Shown here piece by piece: positions 23,944-38,900 of a stretch of 64,000 nucleotides of DNA. The DNA is from Adineta vaga (lineage: Eukaryota; Rotifera), in contig CP075497.1 in assembly GCA_021613535.1 (NCBI GenBank), positions 5,084,001 to 5,148,000 on the forward strand, written 5' to 3'. Position numbers and translations under genes: made by a program. Position 1 is the stretch's first letter, and each line of letters starts with the position of its first letter. The notes beneath the pieces were generated by a model, which saw only the letters and a program-made list of their open reading frames with translations, was not told where the DNA came from and did no database searches.

Positions 23944-26900
23944 TCAGATTCGAAAGACATGTTCATCTTGTTGTGATGAAATATTTGACGTTGATGATGG
24001 TGGACGGTCAACATTAAGTACGAGATCTGTACAACTATCAATAACAGGTAATTCTCGAAGATCAGCAGCTGTTTGAGACGAATTATCATTTTGATTTTGT
24101 GTGAATGATGGTGAACGACGTGAAAATGTATTATTTCCTTTATCAATTGTTTGAACAAATGATTGAACAGTTGATGATGATATTGACGCTGTATCATCGA
24201 TAACAACATCTTCAAGATTAATAATTGAATTATCACGTTGTTTGCTTGCAAAACGAAGAAAAACCTTTGAAAAAGAGATCATAATAATTAGAACAATTTC
24301 GTTGAAAATCTTTTTTCACATACGTGTTCAAGTGTTGTTTGAGATAATGAATAATCCACAACATTCATCAATGATTTATTTCTTTCAATAAATCCAAATA
24401 TTTTCGATAAGGAATATGATTTTGGAATATTATATTCTAATCGTGTTCCATGTTTTTCCTAAACAAAAAACAAAATCTCCTCTAAATCTTCACAAAAAAT
24501 CTAAACTTTGATATCAAACCGTCATAGTTGCATCAGTAAGATATTGTTGAACAATATTTGATGCAACTTGTATGGATGATTCATGTTCAAGACGTAATTT
24601 CAAATAATAACCAGTACCAAATCGATGTTTTAAATGTTGTGGTGTACCAAAACATTTAAATTGACCATTAACCATGATAGCTAAACGTGAACATAAAACA
24701 TCACATTCAGTCATGGAATGTGACGTTAATAATATTGCTTTGTCTTGTTTTTTTGCATTAATTATATTATTCCAAACTATACGACGATTTCCAGGATCTA
24801 AATAAAAATCAATGATTTCTGAAATTCTACTAAAATGATTTTATTACCCATTCCATTTGTTGGTTCATCCTAAAATAGAATACAAATCAATTTATTTTAT
24901 ATCATTCAAATTGTAATAAATATTTACCAATAAAATTAAATCCGGTTGACCTAACATGGCAACAGCAACGGATAATTTTCTAAACGAACAAATTGTTTTT
25001 ATTAATCTTAAAATATTTATTTTCATTTACCTTCTCATTCCTCCACTGTATGTTCGTATAACTCGATTTGCAAATGATTCCATATGAAATTTTCTCAATG
25101 TTAAATTCACCACATGTTCACGATCAGTTATACCAATCAATTTTGCATAACACATTAATGCTTCTCGACTTGTCAGATAACCATCGACAGCATCAAATTG
25201 TGGACAATAACCAATCGAACCGGGATGTTCACGTGCTTGATGACGAATTTGTTTTTCATATAAAAGACAATCTCCACTAGTTGGATGAACATCACCTAAG
25301 AACAAAATTCATCAAATAGATTTCAATTAAATACATTCAAAATAATATATTTACCGGTGATCATTTTGAATGTTGTTGTTTTACCCTAAAAGAATTCGTG
25401 AGAATTATGATGAAGTGAGAAAAAAAAGGATTTATCTTACTGCTCCATTTATTCCCAATAAACCAAAACATTGACCTTTGGATATTCCAAAACATAAATG
25501 ATCAACTGCTAATAATGATTGACCAGTTGCACGTCGAAAAAGTTTTGTTAAATTTTTTGCTTGTAAAATATCATGACTGGTATCATTTCCATACAATACT
25601 CGATGTCGTTCTTCCATGACATCTCGATCAACAGCTGTTTCTGGTGGTGGAATCTAAATAATTCACATATGAAATATTATTTTAATACACTAAAGTACGT
25701 TGAAATTACTTTATAAAAAAAATTTGGTAATCGAAGATCTAGATCAAGTATATATGTTATGATTAATGCAACGAAACCCACGATAATCATTGCTATGATT
25801 CGATCACCAACAAGTGACATTGAAAATGGATTTACATAAAGATCAGCATCGACTGTACGACCAAAATCAGCCATTAATTCATTACGCATTAGATGAACAA
25901 GTCCAGAACCGAGACAATAAGGTGGAAATATAAGAAAGAACCGTGATAATATTGTTTGTGCTCGTACTATTCCAGGTACCCATGCATATAATGTTAACAT
26001 TAAATCAGCTATACAAGTTATCATGCCCGAAAACATCCAAAGACAAAATGCAGCCATAAAAGCTGTACCTGTATCTTTAAAAAGTCGAACTATACAATAA
26101 ACTAATGGTATTGATGACCAGCCGTAAAGAAATAATAAACAAAATATTGCTCGAGTTGTCAGTGCACGAGAATTAAATGCCGATATATTGAATATTTTTA
26201 TTAAAAGCATTGTTAAACTAATTAAAATCAAATAGTAAACTAAATCCCAAATAAATGTTGATACCCAATAAACTAAATACAAATATATTTCATTTAGTTT
26301 CTCATATGATCAATTTCTTACCTATTGGTTTAACACCACAAATAAACATTAAACGTTTTTCTTGTGTTACATATTCTCTTACAAGATAAAGAATAACAGC
26401 AGCTGGTACAAATGAATATGCGCAAAGAACAGTTATTGCAACACCAAAATCCGATATACGTTGTTCAAGTGATTGTTGAGATAATAGATCACTATTCAAT
26501 GTAAATGGATGACTATAAGTTGATATACCAAATTTTTCAGCTGTTTTAGGATCCGATGTTTTCGAACGAAGAATCAAATTATTCATAACATTTAAATAGG
26601 ATGGTAAGGCATGATAACCTAAAAGAACAGAAAAGAATATCTTTTTGTTGTATGAGAGATTCAAAATTATCTTTAGAATACCTTTATTATTGAACCAAAC
26701 TAATGCGTGACTTCGATTATGATAATCATCTTCAATTTGTTCACCAAATGTTAAACCACCATAGCTAAAAAATTAACGAATATTTTTATCATGCAGAAAA
26801 AGAATAAGTTGATTTCATACCGATTATCAGTGAATGCATGATGACTTTTCAGTAAATATTCATTCAATGGAAAATTGTTCATATCATATAACTAGAAATA

Positions 26901-29900
26901 AATCAATAAATAGAAATTTAGTTTTTACAAAATATATTTTTCAAACGAACCACAATGCCAGATTTTGTCTTTCGTGTTGGTGGTCGTCCAAATGAGTCTG
27001 CTGGACAAATCTAATCATTAATGAATGGTAAATATCGAAAGATAAGAAAAAAAAACCGAAGTAGTTCAATTGTTACTTGTAATGCTTTTGTAAAACAGTC
27101 CGAACATCGTGCATATTGATTATAATCTGTTGAATCGGGTGGTACATAAAAATTCTTATCTCCTTCTCCACATTTATACGGTCCTTTCGTAGATGCTGGT
27201 GGTGCATCTTTCATACAAGTTGTGCCAATATTTGGATATGAACTATTTCTTAGTCGATCATCAAGACGTCGTGCAATTGGATCATTACTATTGAATAACC
27301 TGAAATAGAGTAAATTATTTTTAGCAAAAAAGAAAAAGAGAAAAAAATTGAAATTTTTCGCTTCAAGAATAAAAATAATTATGAAGTTAGGAATGTAAAA
27401 AAAAATATTTCTCGCCAAATTTCAATCGAAAAAGAAAAACCAAGGAAATTATATGTTTCTTATAGAAGTCAACAACAACAACAACAACAACAACAGCAAT
27501 ATCTTCCATCAAGATCTAATTTGTTTGCGTTTTTTGTTGGTAGATAAGTACATATGCTGCTTTACTGATCACACTATCTTCACTAATATCTGATACATAT
27601 GAATCATCAAATGAATGCCATTTTCTATCAACAGAATTCTTAGCATGCGCTGTATAATGTCCACCACCTAATCCACCCATATGATTACTAACACCAATTA
27701 AATCGTATTTCGCTGTGCTTTTTTCACTTGAATTTAAGACGAATTGTGAAAGATCTAATTCACGTAACGGACAATCAATGAAAGTATCGATTTTATCGCG
27801 ATAATAACGTGTATAATTAAAACGTTTCAATTGAACGATAAGAATTTTCGGTAATAACCATAAATCAAACTTTTTTGTTGCTTTTTTCAATTGTTTACAA
27901 TTTGGACAACTCCAAAGATCATTATCGGATAAAGTTTCTTTCGTAGTAAAATATCGAAAGCAATCTAATAAAGTCGTTACTCGTTTTGGTTGACCATCTT
28001 TTCGATTGTTATTCTCAGTTAATAGACGTTGATTTTTTTCATCTTCCTCTCGTCTGTCTTCTTGTTGTTTTTTATATAAATCGACAACCGTTGATGAAAC
28101 TTCCACAACCAGTTCCACATTCATACGACCGAAGTCAATTGGTTCATCCAGATAATTGGATAATAATTTCAATTGTTGATGATAATTTTGACTTGTTTGT
28201 AACGACGCAGTATACAATGGTTTATCCGATGATTTAACGGAAGATAATGGAAGAAAATTTCCAATAACTTTCTAAAAAATATCGAAAGATTGAATTGAAT
28301 TTTTTTAAGAAAACAAAATATCTTTAATTTTACCTGTAAAGCATCTTGAACATGTTTTCCAGTACAATTCTTTCTCGGCACAGACAAATAAATAGGTAAA
28401 CCAAAGTTTTGACGATAGTTTCCTTCTCGAAATGTACATGGCATTAAAATATTTTCTTTTTTTTCACCTGTTATTGGATCAGGAACTTCAAAGAAGACAA
28501 CTTGATCACGATCCAGAATACGTGTTAGAGGAGTATTGTCATTATATTGTAAATGTATTCGATGATTATAAACTTCCGCAGAGAGAATATAATCTGGTTT
28601 AGGTTGATGTCCATCAAAATCTGCTGCCTTTGTTAAATCTTCTTCATCATCTTCTTCATTATTTTCATCTGGATAGGCGGCATCTTTCGATTCTGATTGA
28701 TCTCCAATATCCATCGGTTTTTCTTGATTAGTTTTTTTCTCTTTTGGCTGAAAACGACTACAAAATGCGTCAACTAAATTCGATACTCGACTGTGTTCAT
28801 CTATTTTAATATGATACGATTTAATTTGTCCATTAATACGAACATAATCGATTTTATACGTTCGAATCTTTTTCTTATTTGGTAATGGTAAACTTAGAAA
28901 ACAGATTGGATCAAATGTACGTGCTTTTGTTTGACATGTTAAACATTGTACAACTGATTTGATTTGTCCATGAAAAAGTTCATGAATCTTTGATTGATTT
29001 CGTTTTCGATAGTATTCCCAATCTTGTGCTGCTAATGCTGCATCGTCTAATGTACCATCGTCATCTTTTTTCTCGACATATGGTTTTTGTTTTACAAGAT
29101 TTAAATCTTCATGTAAACCATCGAGTAAAAATGACATAAATTCTTGTGAATCTTGTTGAGCATAACCACTAAATTGTGGTGCATATCGTGCAACGTTATG
29201 TTTTAAAGATTTTGGTGCGCAATAACTTGTTTTGCCTGACCACATTTCATGAATCAATTCACCATATGCTTGAGCAACATCACCTTTCATACCTAATGGA
29301 TTATTTCGATTGATATGTTCTCTATACTCATCGTCAAAAAAATACTTGGTTAATTCTGGAACATTGGATAAACATTGCAAAGCTGAATTCATAAAACATG
29401 TATTACCCAAATTTGTTAAACCACAAAGTCCTTGAACATATAGTGTTCTTGATGAATTAGCACTTCGTATAGCCAATGGTTTCGATTCATATATGATATA
29501 CGCATCTTTGATTAAATCAATATCTTCGAGAACTGCATCGAATGGTTCATCGATCACTTCCCAATTCGAACCTTGCTCATTAGTAGATGCATATAAATAA
29601 TGGTTTGAGGTTTCCAAAATATTGAATTCATTACATATAGTTTTTTTTAAATCTTCTAATTTTGTTCGACGACTACGATAGATTTGTCTGCACTTTGCAT
29701 TGGCTGCTCGTGATTCACGAAGTCGTAATGGTATAAGAAATGTTTCGATTACAGCATCAAAATAATTGCCTTGTTTAACAGCTTTTCGAACAATTTCAGT
29801 ACCATTTTTTTTATGTGTTTCCAATAGATTCTCAAAAAGTTCGTAAGGTATAAATGTATAATCATTGCCTTCAACAGCATCTGCGCGAAGTTGAATGTTT

Positions 29901-32900
29901 TGTGGATGATTATCTTTTGAGTGAACTGCTAATTTAGTGAAATCTATCTCACCAGGATCTGTAACAACTTGTTCATGGGATTCTTCCAGTCCAACAAAAC
30001 GCTTCCAATGTTCCAACCATTTGGCATCAATAATCACATATTTATCACCAATTTGTGGTTCCTTAGAGAGCCATTTTTTATATTTTTCTAACTGCTCGGC
30101 TGGCATCGTTGTATTGACTAGTTTTCTTTTTTTGTTTAATAAAATACTCAAGAAATTCGTGGTGAAAAATTATTCAGAAACGACACGAACGGCAAATGAC
30201 TAAGGTAAAAAGTGTCGTCGTGTTTTCGATACCGACAATATTTAGTCAAAGAATCGGTGAAAAAAACCAACCGCAAATATTTGCATAGTGCAGAAAACGT
30301 TCGTATTACTCAGCATAATGCATAAGAAGAAAAACAACATGAATTTCATCACAATGTCATCATTACAACTTCCGTGGAAGCTAGGCAATTTTTTTAGAAG
30401 AATCTTTTCTTATTTTTATCATGGATCATCAATCTCATAGAGAGAGAAAGATTGAGAGAATCAGAACTAATGCAATTTGACAAGATGCATAGATGACTCG
30501 ATTGGGTAATCTATGGAAAGAAGAAGTATCGCATAGTAAGTAATGTAATATTTTGTTGTCTTTCCTTTGCTCATTCAATCTCATCATTTCAAATAGATAA
30601 AAAATGATCGGTGGTGTTTTTATCTATAATCACAAAGGAGAAGTACTGATTTCGGTAAATCTAAATTTGATTTTCCTATTACGAAAGAATGATTTTTTGA
30701 AAATTCCATTTTAGCGTGTTTATCGTGATGATATTGGCAGAAATGCTGTCGATGCATTTCGTGTTAATGTTATTCATGCTCGACAACAATCACGTTTTCC
30801 GGTTGTTAACATAGCACGAACAAGTTTTTTCTATACAAAACGTTCCAATATTTGGTTATGTGCTGTTGCAAAACAAAACATTAATGCAGCTATGGTCTTT
30901 GAATTCTTAAATAAAATGATTGAGATCATGCAATCTTATTTTGGTAAAATCAGTGAAGAGAATGTTAAAAATAATTTTGTTCTAATCTATGAATTATTGG
31001 ATGAAATACTTGATTTTGGTTATCCACAAAATAGTGATACAGGTGTATTGAAATCTTTTATCACTCAACAAGGTGTTCGACCAGTAACACGAGAAGAACA
31101 AACTAATGTAACTGCAGCTGTCACTGGACAAATTGGTTGGCGTCGTGAAGGTATTAAATATCGTCGAAATGAATTGTTTCTTGATGTTATCGAATCAGTC
31201 AATTTACTTATGTCTCAACAAGGTCAAGTTCTAAGTACACATGTAGCTGGTCGTGTAGTCATGAAAAGTTATTTATCGGGTATGCCCGAATGTAAATTCG
31301 GTATTAATGATAAAATAACTGTTGACAATCGTACAAAAAATTCAACAGATTCAACGAATCCAAATAATAATACAACAAATGGTTCAACAAATCCAACAAC
31401 AACAAAAACAGCAATTGCTATTGATGATTGTCAATTTCATCAATGTGTTAAATTATCAAAATTCGAATCGGAACATTCAATTTCATTTATTCCACCTGAT
31501 GGCGAATTTGAATTAATGCGTTATCGTACAACAAAAGATATTAGTTTACCATTTCGTGTTATTCCTCTAGTAAGAGAAATAGGTCGAACAAAGATGGAAG
31601 TTAAAGTTGTAGTCAAATCCAATTTTAAACCAACATTAATTGGACAAAAAATTGAAATACGCATACCTATTCCACCAAATACCTGTGATGTACAATTATT
31701 ATGCATGAAAGGTAAAGCAAAACATAAAGCATCGGACAATGCCATCGTTTGGAAAATGAAACGTATGGGTGGAATGAAGGAATCACAATTAAGTGCAGAA
31801 ATTGAATTAACTCCTAATGACAAGAAAAAATGGAATCGTCCACCCATATCAATGAATTTCGAAGTACCATTTGCGCCGTCAGGTTTTAAAGTTCGATATC
31901 TTAAAGTTTTCGAACATAAATTGAATTATTCCGATTCGGAAACAATTAAATGGGTAAGATATATCGGTAAAAGTGGCTTATATGAAACACGTAGTTGATC
32001 AATCAAAATCAGACAAAAAACATTTATTTTTCATTGTACAACTTCAGTGTTGTTTATTAATTCTTCCCTTTACATTTCAATCGATAGTCAAATTCATTCC
32101 GTGCTTGTTTTCTATTTCTTAGTCGATCTCTCTCCCTCTCTGTTCTCACCTCTCTATGTAATTTCTTTTCTTTTTCTTTCACTATTTATAATAATATGTA
32201 TGTATGTATGTATAACTTACTTAACAAACATTGCTGATTGATCATACATTGCTGGAGTTAATAACCATGGCCGTTGGAAGATTTGAGATGGACGTACCAG
32301 TGTAAAACCCATGGACATTGCAACAAATACCAGTGGAAGGATAAGATGTGAAAGAAAAACTTTCCAATTACGTTTTGTATGATGAAAACGTTTTAATAAT
32401 AAAGTTTGAAATTGATGGAAATATAGTTTACGACCCATAACTCGAGCAGGTCTTGTTAAAGGTGCAAGAGTTACATTAGATGTTGTAGGTAAATGAGCTG
32501 TACTGCTACTAATCGTTGATATACCTTAATAGAGAGAGAATAATGAAGATAAATTTGCACCATTAATTATGACATTTTTCATCAGTTAAATTAGATTGAT
32601 ATGTTGTTTATAGAGTGAGAATGTTTGCTTAACTAATCGAACTTCCGATTTCTTTTTTGTTACTTCTAAAAACTCGCTTCCTCAGAATTAATTCACTATA
32701 CTAGATTTTCAGGAATTCTACATGAGTGATCAGAAAACAGTAATCGTCTTATCCAATTAGAATATTCAATGATAGGTCAATGTATTTGCAGTAGAATAAA
32801 TCTTTTCTATTCAATCAACATACCATCCATAGTTGCATTGGATTCTCCACCTAGACCACTATCATCACTTCGAGCAGATGAAAAAGGTGTTTGGTCAATG

Positions 32901-35900
32901 ATAATTTTCGGTATTGTTGCATTATCATTTGATTCATCCATTTTTCCTTGATCAGCTAATTCTGTTACCCAGAGAAAAACTTCTTCAAGTGTCGTATCTG
33001 ATATTCCATAATTTCCAATAGCTAAACGTTCTTTACTAAGTTCAAGTTGTTTAAAAAGACTTTCAAATTTATGTCGTTGTTCATGTTTAAATGAATATGT
33101 TATTTCACTTCCAATATGTTCTCGAAGTGTAGCATCAGGCATTTCTTGTAAGATGAATGTATTCACGTCTTTAAATTGTTTACTTTCTGCAATAAAAGAA
33201 GAAAATGATAATCAAATTCAATGATATTTGTGTTATATAATCTTTACTTACCCACAACTTTCATTTTATTATTCATTTTAAGTTTTAAATCAATTGTTAA
33301 ACTATAACCTCGACCAAAACGTTTCTTTAAAAACATGGATGAACCACTGCATAATAAACGACCTAGAAGAAAAAAAGAAGTTGATTTCAAAGGCTAATCT
33401 CTTTTCTTATCTTTAACTAACCTTGATGAATAATAGCAATTCGATCACTTAAAGTATCTGCTTCATCAAGATAATGTGTTGTTAAGAGAATTGTTCTTCC
33501 AGTTCTATGTTTAAATATAACTTCCCAAATACTTCGTCTTGCACATGGATCAACACCTGACGTTGGTTCATCAAGAATAACTGTTCTTGATCCAGCAACA
33601 AATGCGATACTAACTGAAACTCTTCGTCTTACACCACCAGATAATGATGACACAGGTTCATGTTGAAAGATCCATAAACCCATACTACTCAGTAATCTAT
33701 TCATAAAATAACTTCAAATAAAAACTTAATTAATACGATTGAACTTACTCATTTATATCTCGATCTAATTCTTTTGAACTCATATTTCCTTTCAAGCGAC
33801 CATAAAATTGTAGATGTTCTCGAACAGTCATAAAATCAAATAGAATATCTTCTTGTGGACATAAACCCACATTTTTTCGGATTTGTTCATATTCCGTTGT
33901 TATATCTCGTCCATAAATACTTGCTGTACCATTTGTCGGAGGATAAATTCCTGTTAAAACATTAATTGTTGTTGTCTAAAAATGCAATCAAAGTAAGAAA
34001 TTGATGATCGGAACAGAATCTCTTTACTTTTCCAGCCCCATTATGTCCAAGCAGTGCAGTTATTTGATTTTCATAAAGTTTTAAAGATAGATTTTCTACT
34101 GCTTTCTTTTTATCACTATAATGTTTTGATAAATTTTCAAATGAAATTCCAACTTGTAAATCAGTTGGTTCCTGTTCGTTATTTGGATCAATTTCTAGAA
34201 AAAAACAAAGATTCAAATGAAATTATATTCTCAGTTTTTTTCTTTCTTACGTTTCATTCGAACAGTAAATGGATTTGGTTGATGATCACGTTCAATATGA
34301 AATGATGAATTTAAACCATCATGAAACTGAGCTCTTCTCTTCCAAAAACACCATGTTGATGGTAAACATGGAAACCATAATGGTTTCGTTCGAGCATTTT
34401 TACCCGGTAAAACTGAACGAATATATTTGCCAACTAAACCATAAATTATTGAATCAACTAACATCATTACACAAGCAATGCCAAAACTCATTTGATCATT
34501 TGGAAATATCGTTTTAAAAACTGTATTCCATTGAATACCTTCACCTTGATATTCAAAACGAGTTAAATATATCGATGCATAACCAAATGCTGTAGCACTA
34601 GACAAACTCTAGATAAAAAAGAGAGATTTAATGAAAATTATCGATCTCAAAAGAATTGATTTCAATCAACATACGATGAGTAATTTATGACCTAATTGCA
34701 TTTTTGTTTCAAGAAACATAACAAGAATAAATGGAAGATACGAAATGAAATAAATCAAAATGCCGCATAGTGTTGCTAGATTTGCTTTAGTAAAAAACGC
34801 ACTCACTAAATATCTAAAACATTTCCAATCAAATAATTTCAATTAACATTCAAAACAATTTCATTCACAAACCCGAGCATTAATGCTGACAAAGCTAAAG
34901 TTAGTAATGGTGCTATTGTGACAGTTAGATCTGATGCAGGATAGATTCCACCATATTTGAGAACGACTAGAATACAAACGATTTCAATTTCGAAAGACGT
35001 ATATTCTTCAAATTTATACCAGCAACAATAATTGAAACAATAACCATTGGTATAAATGAAGTTATTAACCAAGCAATAAAATTAATAGTAGAATTAAGTC
35101 CCATAATTTTCATTGTCTAATAACAAAACTTCTTTTTTTACTTAACTATAAAAATTTGTGATCATTACCTGTTCTACATTTCTTTCACGTTCACGCATTA
35201 GATTTTTTATCGATACACCCAATGTTGCTAAATAGTACAATACTTATTCTAATCAAAACTCAAGTATAGATCTCTACCTGTCCACATTAATGTTCCCAAA
35301 ATGGGTAAGATAAAATAATTCACATACGATGACTCTTTTCCACTAAATTGAAGAAACTATGCAATCGAAATTCATTTAAAAAATACAAACTTACGGATCA
35401 CCACGATAACATGGATATGGCATCAATTGCATATATACAACTGGATTTGTTGATGGTTTACCTGTATCTTCAAAGTGTAAATCGATCACTGCTCGTTCAA
35501 TTAAATCTTGTAATTGTATAAAACCACGTAAATAATGCATTTCACGAAAATAATCATTTTCCGGACCAGGAAAAAACAACCAACTTGTTAATTGTTCAGT
35601 TGTTCGTACACTATCTACATCCATACGAATTTTAATATGAATATGTGGTGGAAGAAAATTTGCATTTGGATTCGAACTATTTAAATTCGAGAAGACAATA
35701 CCTATGAATTTTTATCAAGAGATAAATCAAAAATTTGTTCGAGATAGTAAGAATGCTTTTTAATTACCAGCAATGACCATTCGATTTCGATGAAGTTCTT
35801 TTGCACGTTCAACAAGTTCATTTTCTGATTGAAGTGCTTCAAATCGATTTAATTCAATACATGGTAAATAATCACTAAATTGTTTCATAATAACTTCAAT

Positions 35901-38900
35901 ATTTTTCAAAACATCAACATTAGTTGTACCACCGAAATTATCTAACATTGATGTTATTGATTGAATATCAATTACATCCATTCCAATGATATTACTAAAT
36001 AATTCTTGAAAGAAATGATTCGATAAAACTTTCTAAAAGTAAAATTATCAATAAGAACTAATCGAACTCAAAATAAAAAGATTTGTTTACCTTAATATTA
36101 TTGGTATTTTGTAGATTGCCTAGTAGAGCCGTTAAATTTAGTGGTGAATTAACCCAAGTTTTAGCAAATTGATGAATTTTATCTAATTCTTCAAATGTTT
36201 TATTAACCTTAAAACGAAAAAATCATGATCTACAATTCAAAACTATTCAATTCTACCTTTGCAATAATTGCATTTGCAACAGGAGTAGCTGGTGCATATA
36301 AAATCTTTCCCATAATCAATGGTTTAATCAATGGCCAGACAATATAACCTACATCACTACTTTGTTCAATACTTCGTCGAATATCCGAACAATCAACTTT
36401 ATTATCTAAATATACGATATTTGAAATAAGTTTAATTAAAAGATTTTCTTTGTTAAACCTTCTTCAATCGATTCTGAAACACGTTGATGTATTGTTGTTT
36501 CTGTTTCATTAGTTTTCTTTAATCCATCTTTATTTTGTTCCGTAAAAACTTCTTCATCATATACTTGTCGTTGCGGATTAGATGGCTTATCAATTTCTGC
36601 ACAAAATATATTCGTTATTTTAGCAAATTGATCTTGATCTAAAGAAATTGAATTCAATTAGTTTGTATTTTTCTTTTTCTTTCACATTATTTCTTACTTC
36701 CTGATGTATCTTCTTGTGGATTTAATCGTTTAACACGTTTTAATAATTCATTAACATCATTAACAATTGGACCCACTTGTTTGAAAATACCGATTTCTTT
36801 TTCATCCATATTGACTAAATCAACTATATATCGACCACCATTTTTAACAAACTTAAGAGAAATAGACGATAAAAAAAACATGATATGAAAGAGAAATATT
36901 CTTTTACCATTTGTAATTTGTCAGGTATGAGAAGATGTTTCATGAATGATTTCAAAAGATTCGTTTGATTTTCTAATGACATTTCACATAGATATTTAGA
37001 TAATTTTTTTACATCAAATTTTTCATGAAATTGTAGATAAGGCCACGTTTTATAGATAGTTGTATTTAATAAATCAACATTGCAAACTGTTTTCTGATAA
37101 TCGGCATAGAGATTGAATAATATCTAAAAATAACAGAATAAAATGTATCGAATGTAAAAAAGAATATTGAATAAACTAACGATTGGATCTTTGAAAAGTC
37201 GAGCTTGTTCTAAAAGTTGAATAGTTAACGTAGGAAATCCATAATCACGTCGAAGTTTGTTTAAAATAAATGTAAAATTTTTGAACACATCTCTCAAAGG
37301 TACTAACAATAAAAATAAAATGAAAATTTGTTTTTCATTCCCTTGTTCAATCTACTTACATCCATTTAGATTTTCTTGTAAAATAATACTTAATTCATGG
37401 ATTGTTTGAAGACCATCAATAATCGATAGGATCATTTTTTGCATATTTTCATCCGGTAATGCCCAGAAATATTTCTCAACCAAATGTGAAACACTAAATC
37501 AAACCAAACAAAGATGTATTCTTATTTTCAAATACATCAAACTTTTCGTTTACTTCGATCTTAATGCGTCGAATTTTGGAAGATGAGTTGTAAAATTCAT
37601 GAATAGTTTATAGATTTCAATCGGTGATACTTCTTGTTGATTAATACCATTGACAAGTTCCATTAACCATTGATGTTCATTAATTAATTGTTCGAAATCT
37701 GCTTTCATAAATGGCATTTCATTAATTAAACGTTCAATATCCAATCCATTATATTTCTACGAAATTCAAATTTAGTTTTCGAAAACTTCTTCTTCTTAAC
37801 TTACTTTCATTTCTATTGGTTTACCATATTGTTCAATAAATTGTTGATAAGTTTGATTGTAGAGAAGTTCACTTCGACATAAAGTCCATTCTAATGTATC
37901 CGGTGAATCATGAAATGAAACCGCATATTTTTTTATTTGATTTTGATCACAAAAGATGTTTTTCAATTCACCCGGTGAATTTAATTGACCCTTTAAAAGT
38001 TACAAAGAAAAAATTCATTTCTTTTTCTTTTCATTCGAATTCAATTCTTTACCAATCTTGTATTGAAATACCATTGATTCAATGATGGTATACTTCGATT
38101 CTGTTGTAAAAACAATGTGAAATTATTGGCATCTTCAATCATATCATTGATTTGAACGAATTTAAATGTATTTTGAGAAAATATCGGTGCAAATATTTGA
38201 ATTAATGGTGTTATTTGTCTAATCGATTGAAGAATTGACATATCACCAAATATAAAACGAAATAGACCAGGTAGAATTTTTAAACGTTCAAGTGTTTGTA
38301 AAATTGTTTGTTTTAAACAATCAATTGTATCGAGAGTAATAGTATTATGTTGCATAATTTGAGCTAAATTTTGATAAACTTGAATGTTTTTCACAACATC
38401 AACAATCAATGAACAACTGAATTTTGCTTGGAAACCGTTTTGAATCAATTCACGAATCTTAAATAAGAAATGAATTGTTCAATATCTCGATTTCATTTTC
38501 ATTTACTTACTAATCCGACTGTTTTATTTAAACGAAGAAATTGAGAAATTTCGGCATAATCACTATTTGGATTTTGTACACAACGAATACGATTTGTTGA
38601 GGTTATGATTGTCATAAATGTATTAACTAATTCCAGTAAACGTCCAATGCCGAATATATAATTCAGAACTGGATCATTCGGAATCAAATTAATCAATGGT
38701 TCTAAACAAAGAAATTCGAGAGTTTCCGGAGAAAATGAATTGAACATTTTGACAAAATCAGGAATCATTTCCAAAGGAGAATCCGATGTTTGAGATTTAC
38801 CAAGAAGACCAGATAAAATGTTCAATTGCTACAGAGAAATCAAATCAGAAAAATAACAAAAAGAAATTTCAACTTACACGTTTTTGTCGTTTAACCCATC

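Larger units (their letters stand above)
27300..32220 (-). other. 4.9 kb ABCA intron hosting two genes
   Basis: The donor AA|GTAAGTT follows YDQSAMFVK and the acceptor TATTTCAG|G precedes [14 protein letters not shown]. Joined, the frame is continuous (AA|G = Lys). The joined stretch aligns with the ABCA1 pattern of Pro-Trp-met-Tyr...Phe-Val...Ser-Asn-Asp-x-Pro...Thr-x-Cys-Met in the second outer loop. Within it lie a complete deubiquitinase gene (same strand) and a complete AP2M1 gene (opposite strand). Confidence 0.75.

Noticed and set aside
23944-27299. Independent half-size ABC transporter
   Set aside because: It starts mid-loop with no start codon, and its acceptor matches the phase of the upstream ABCA donor at 32221, so one split gene is simpler.
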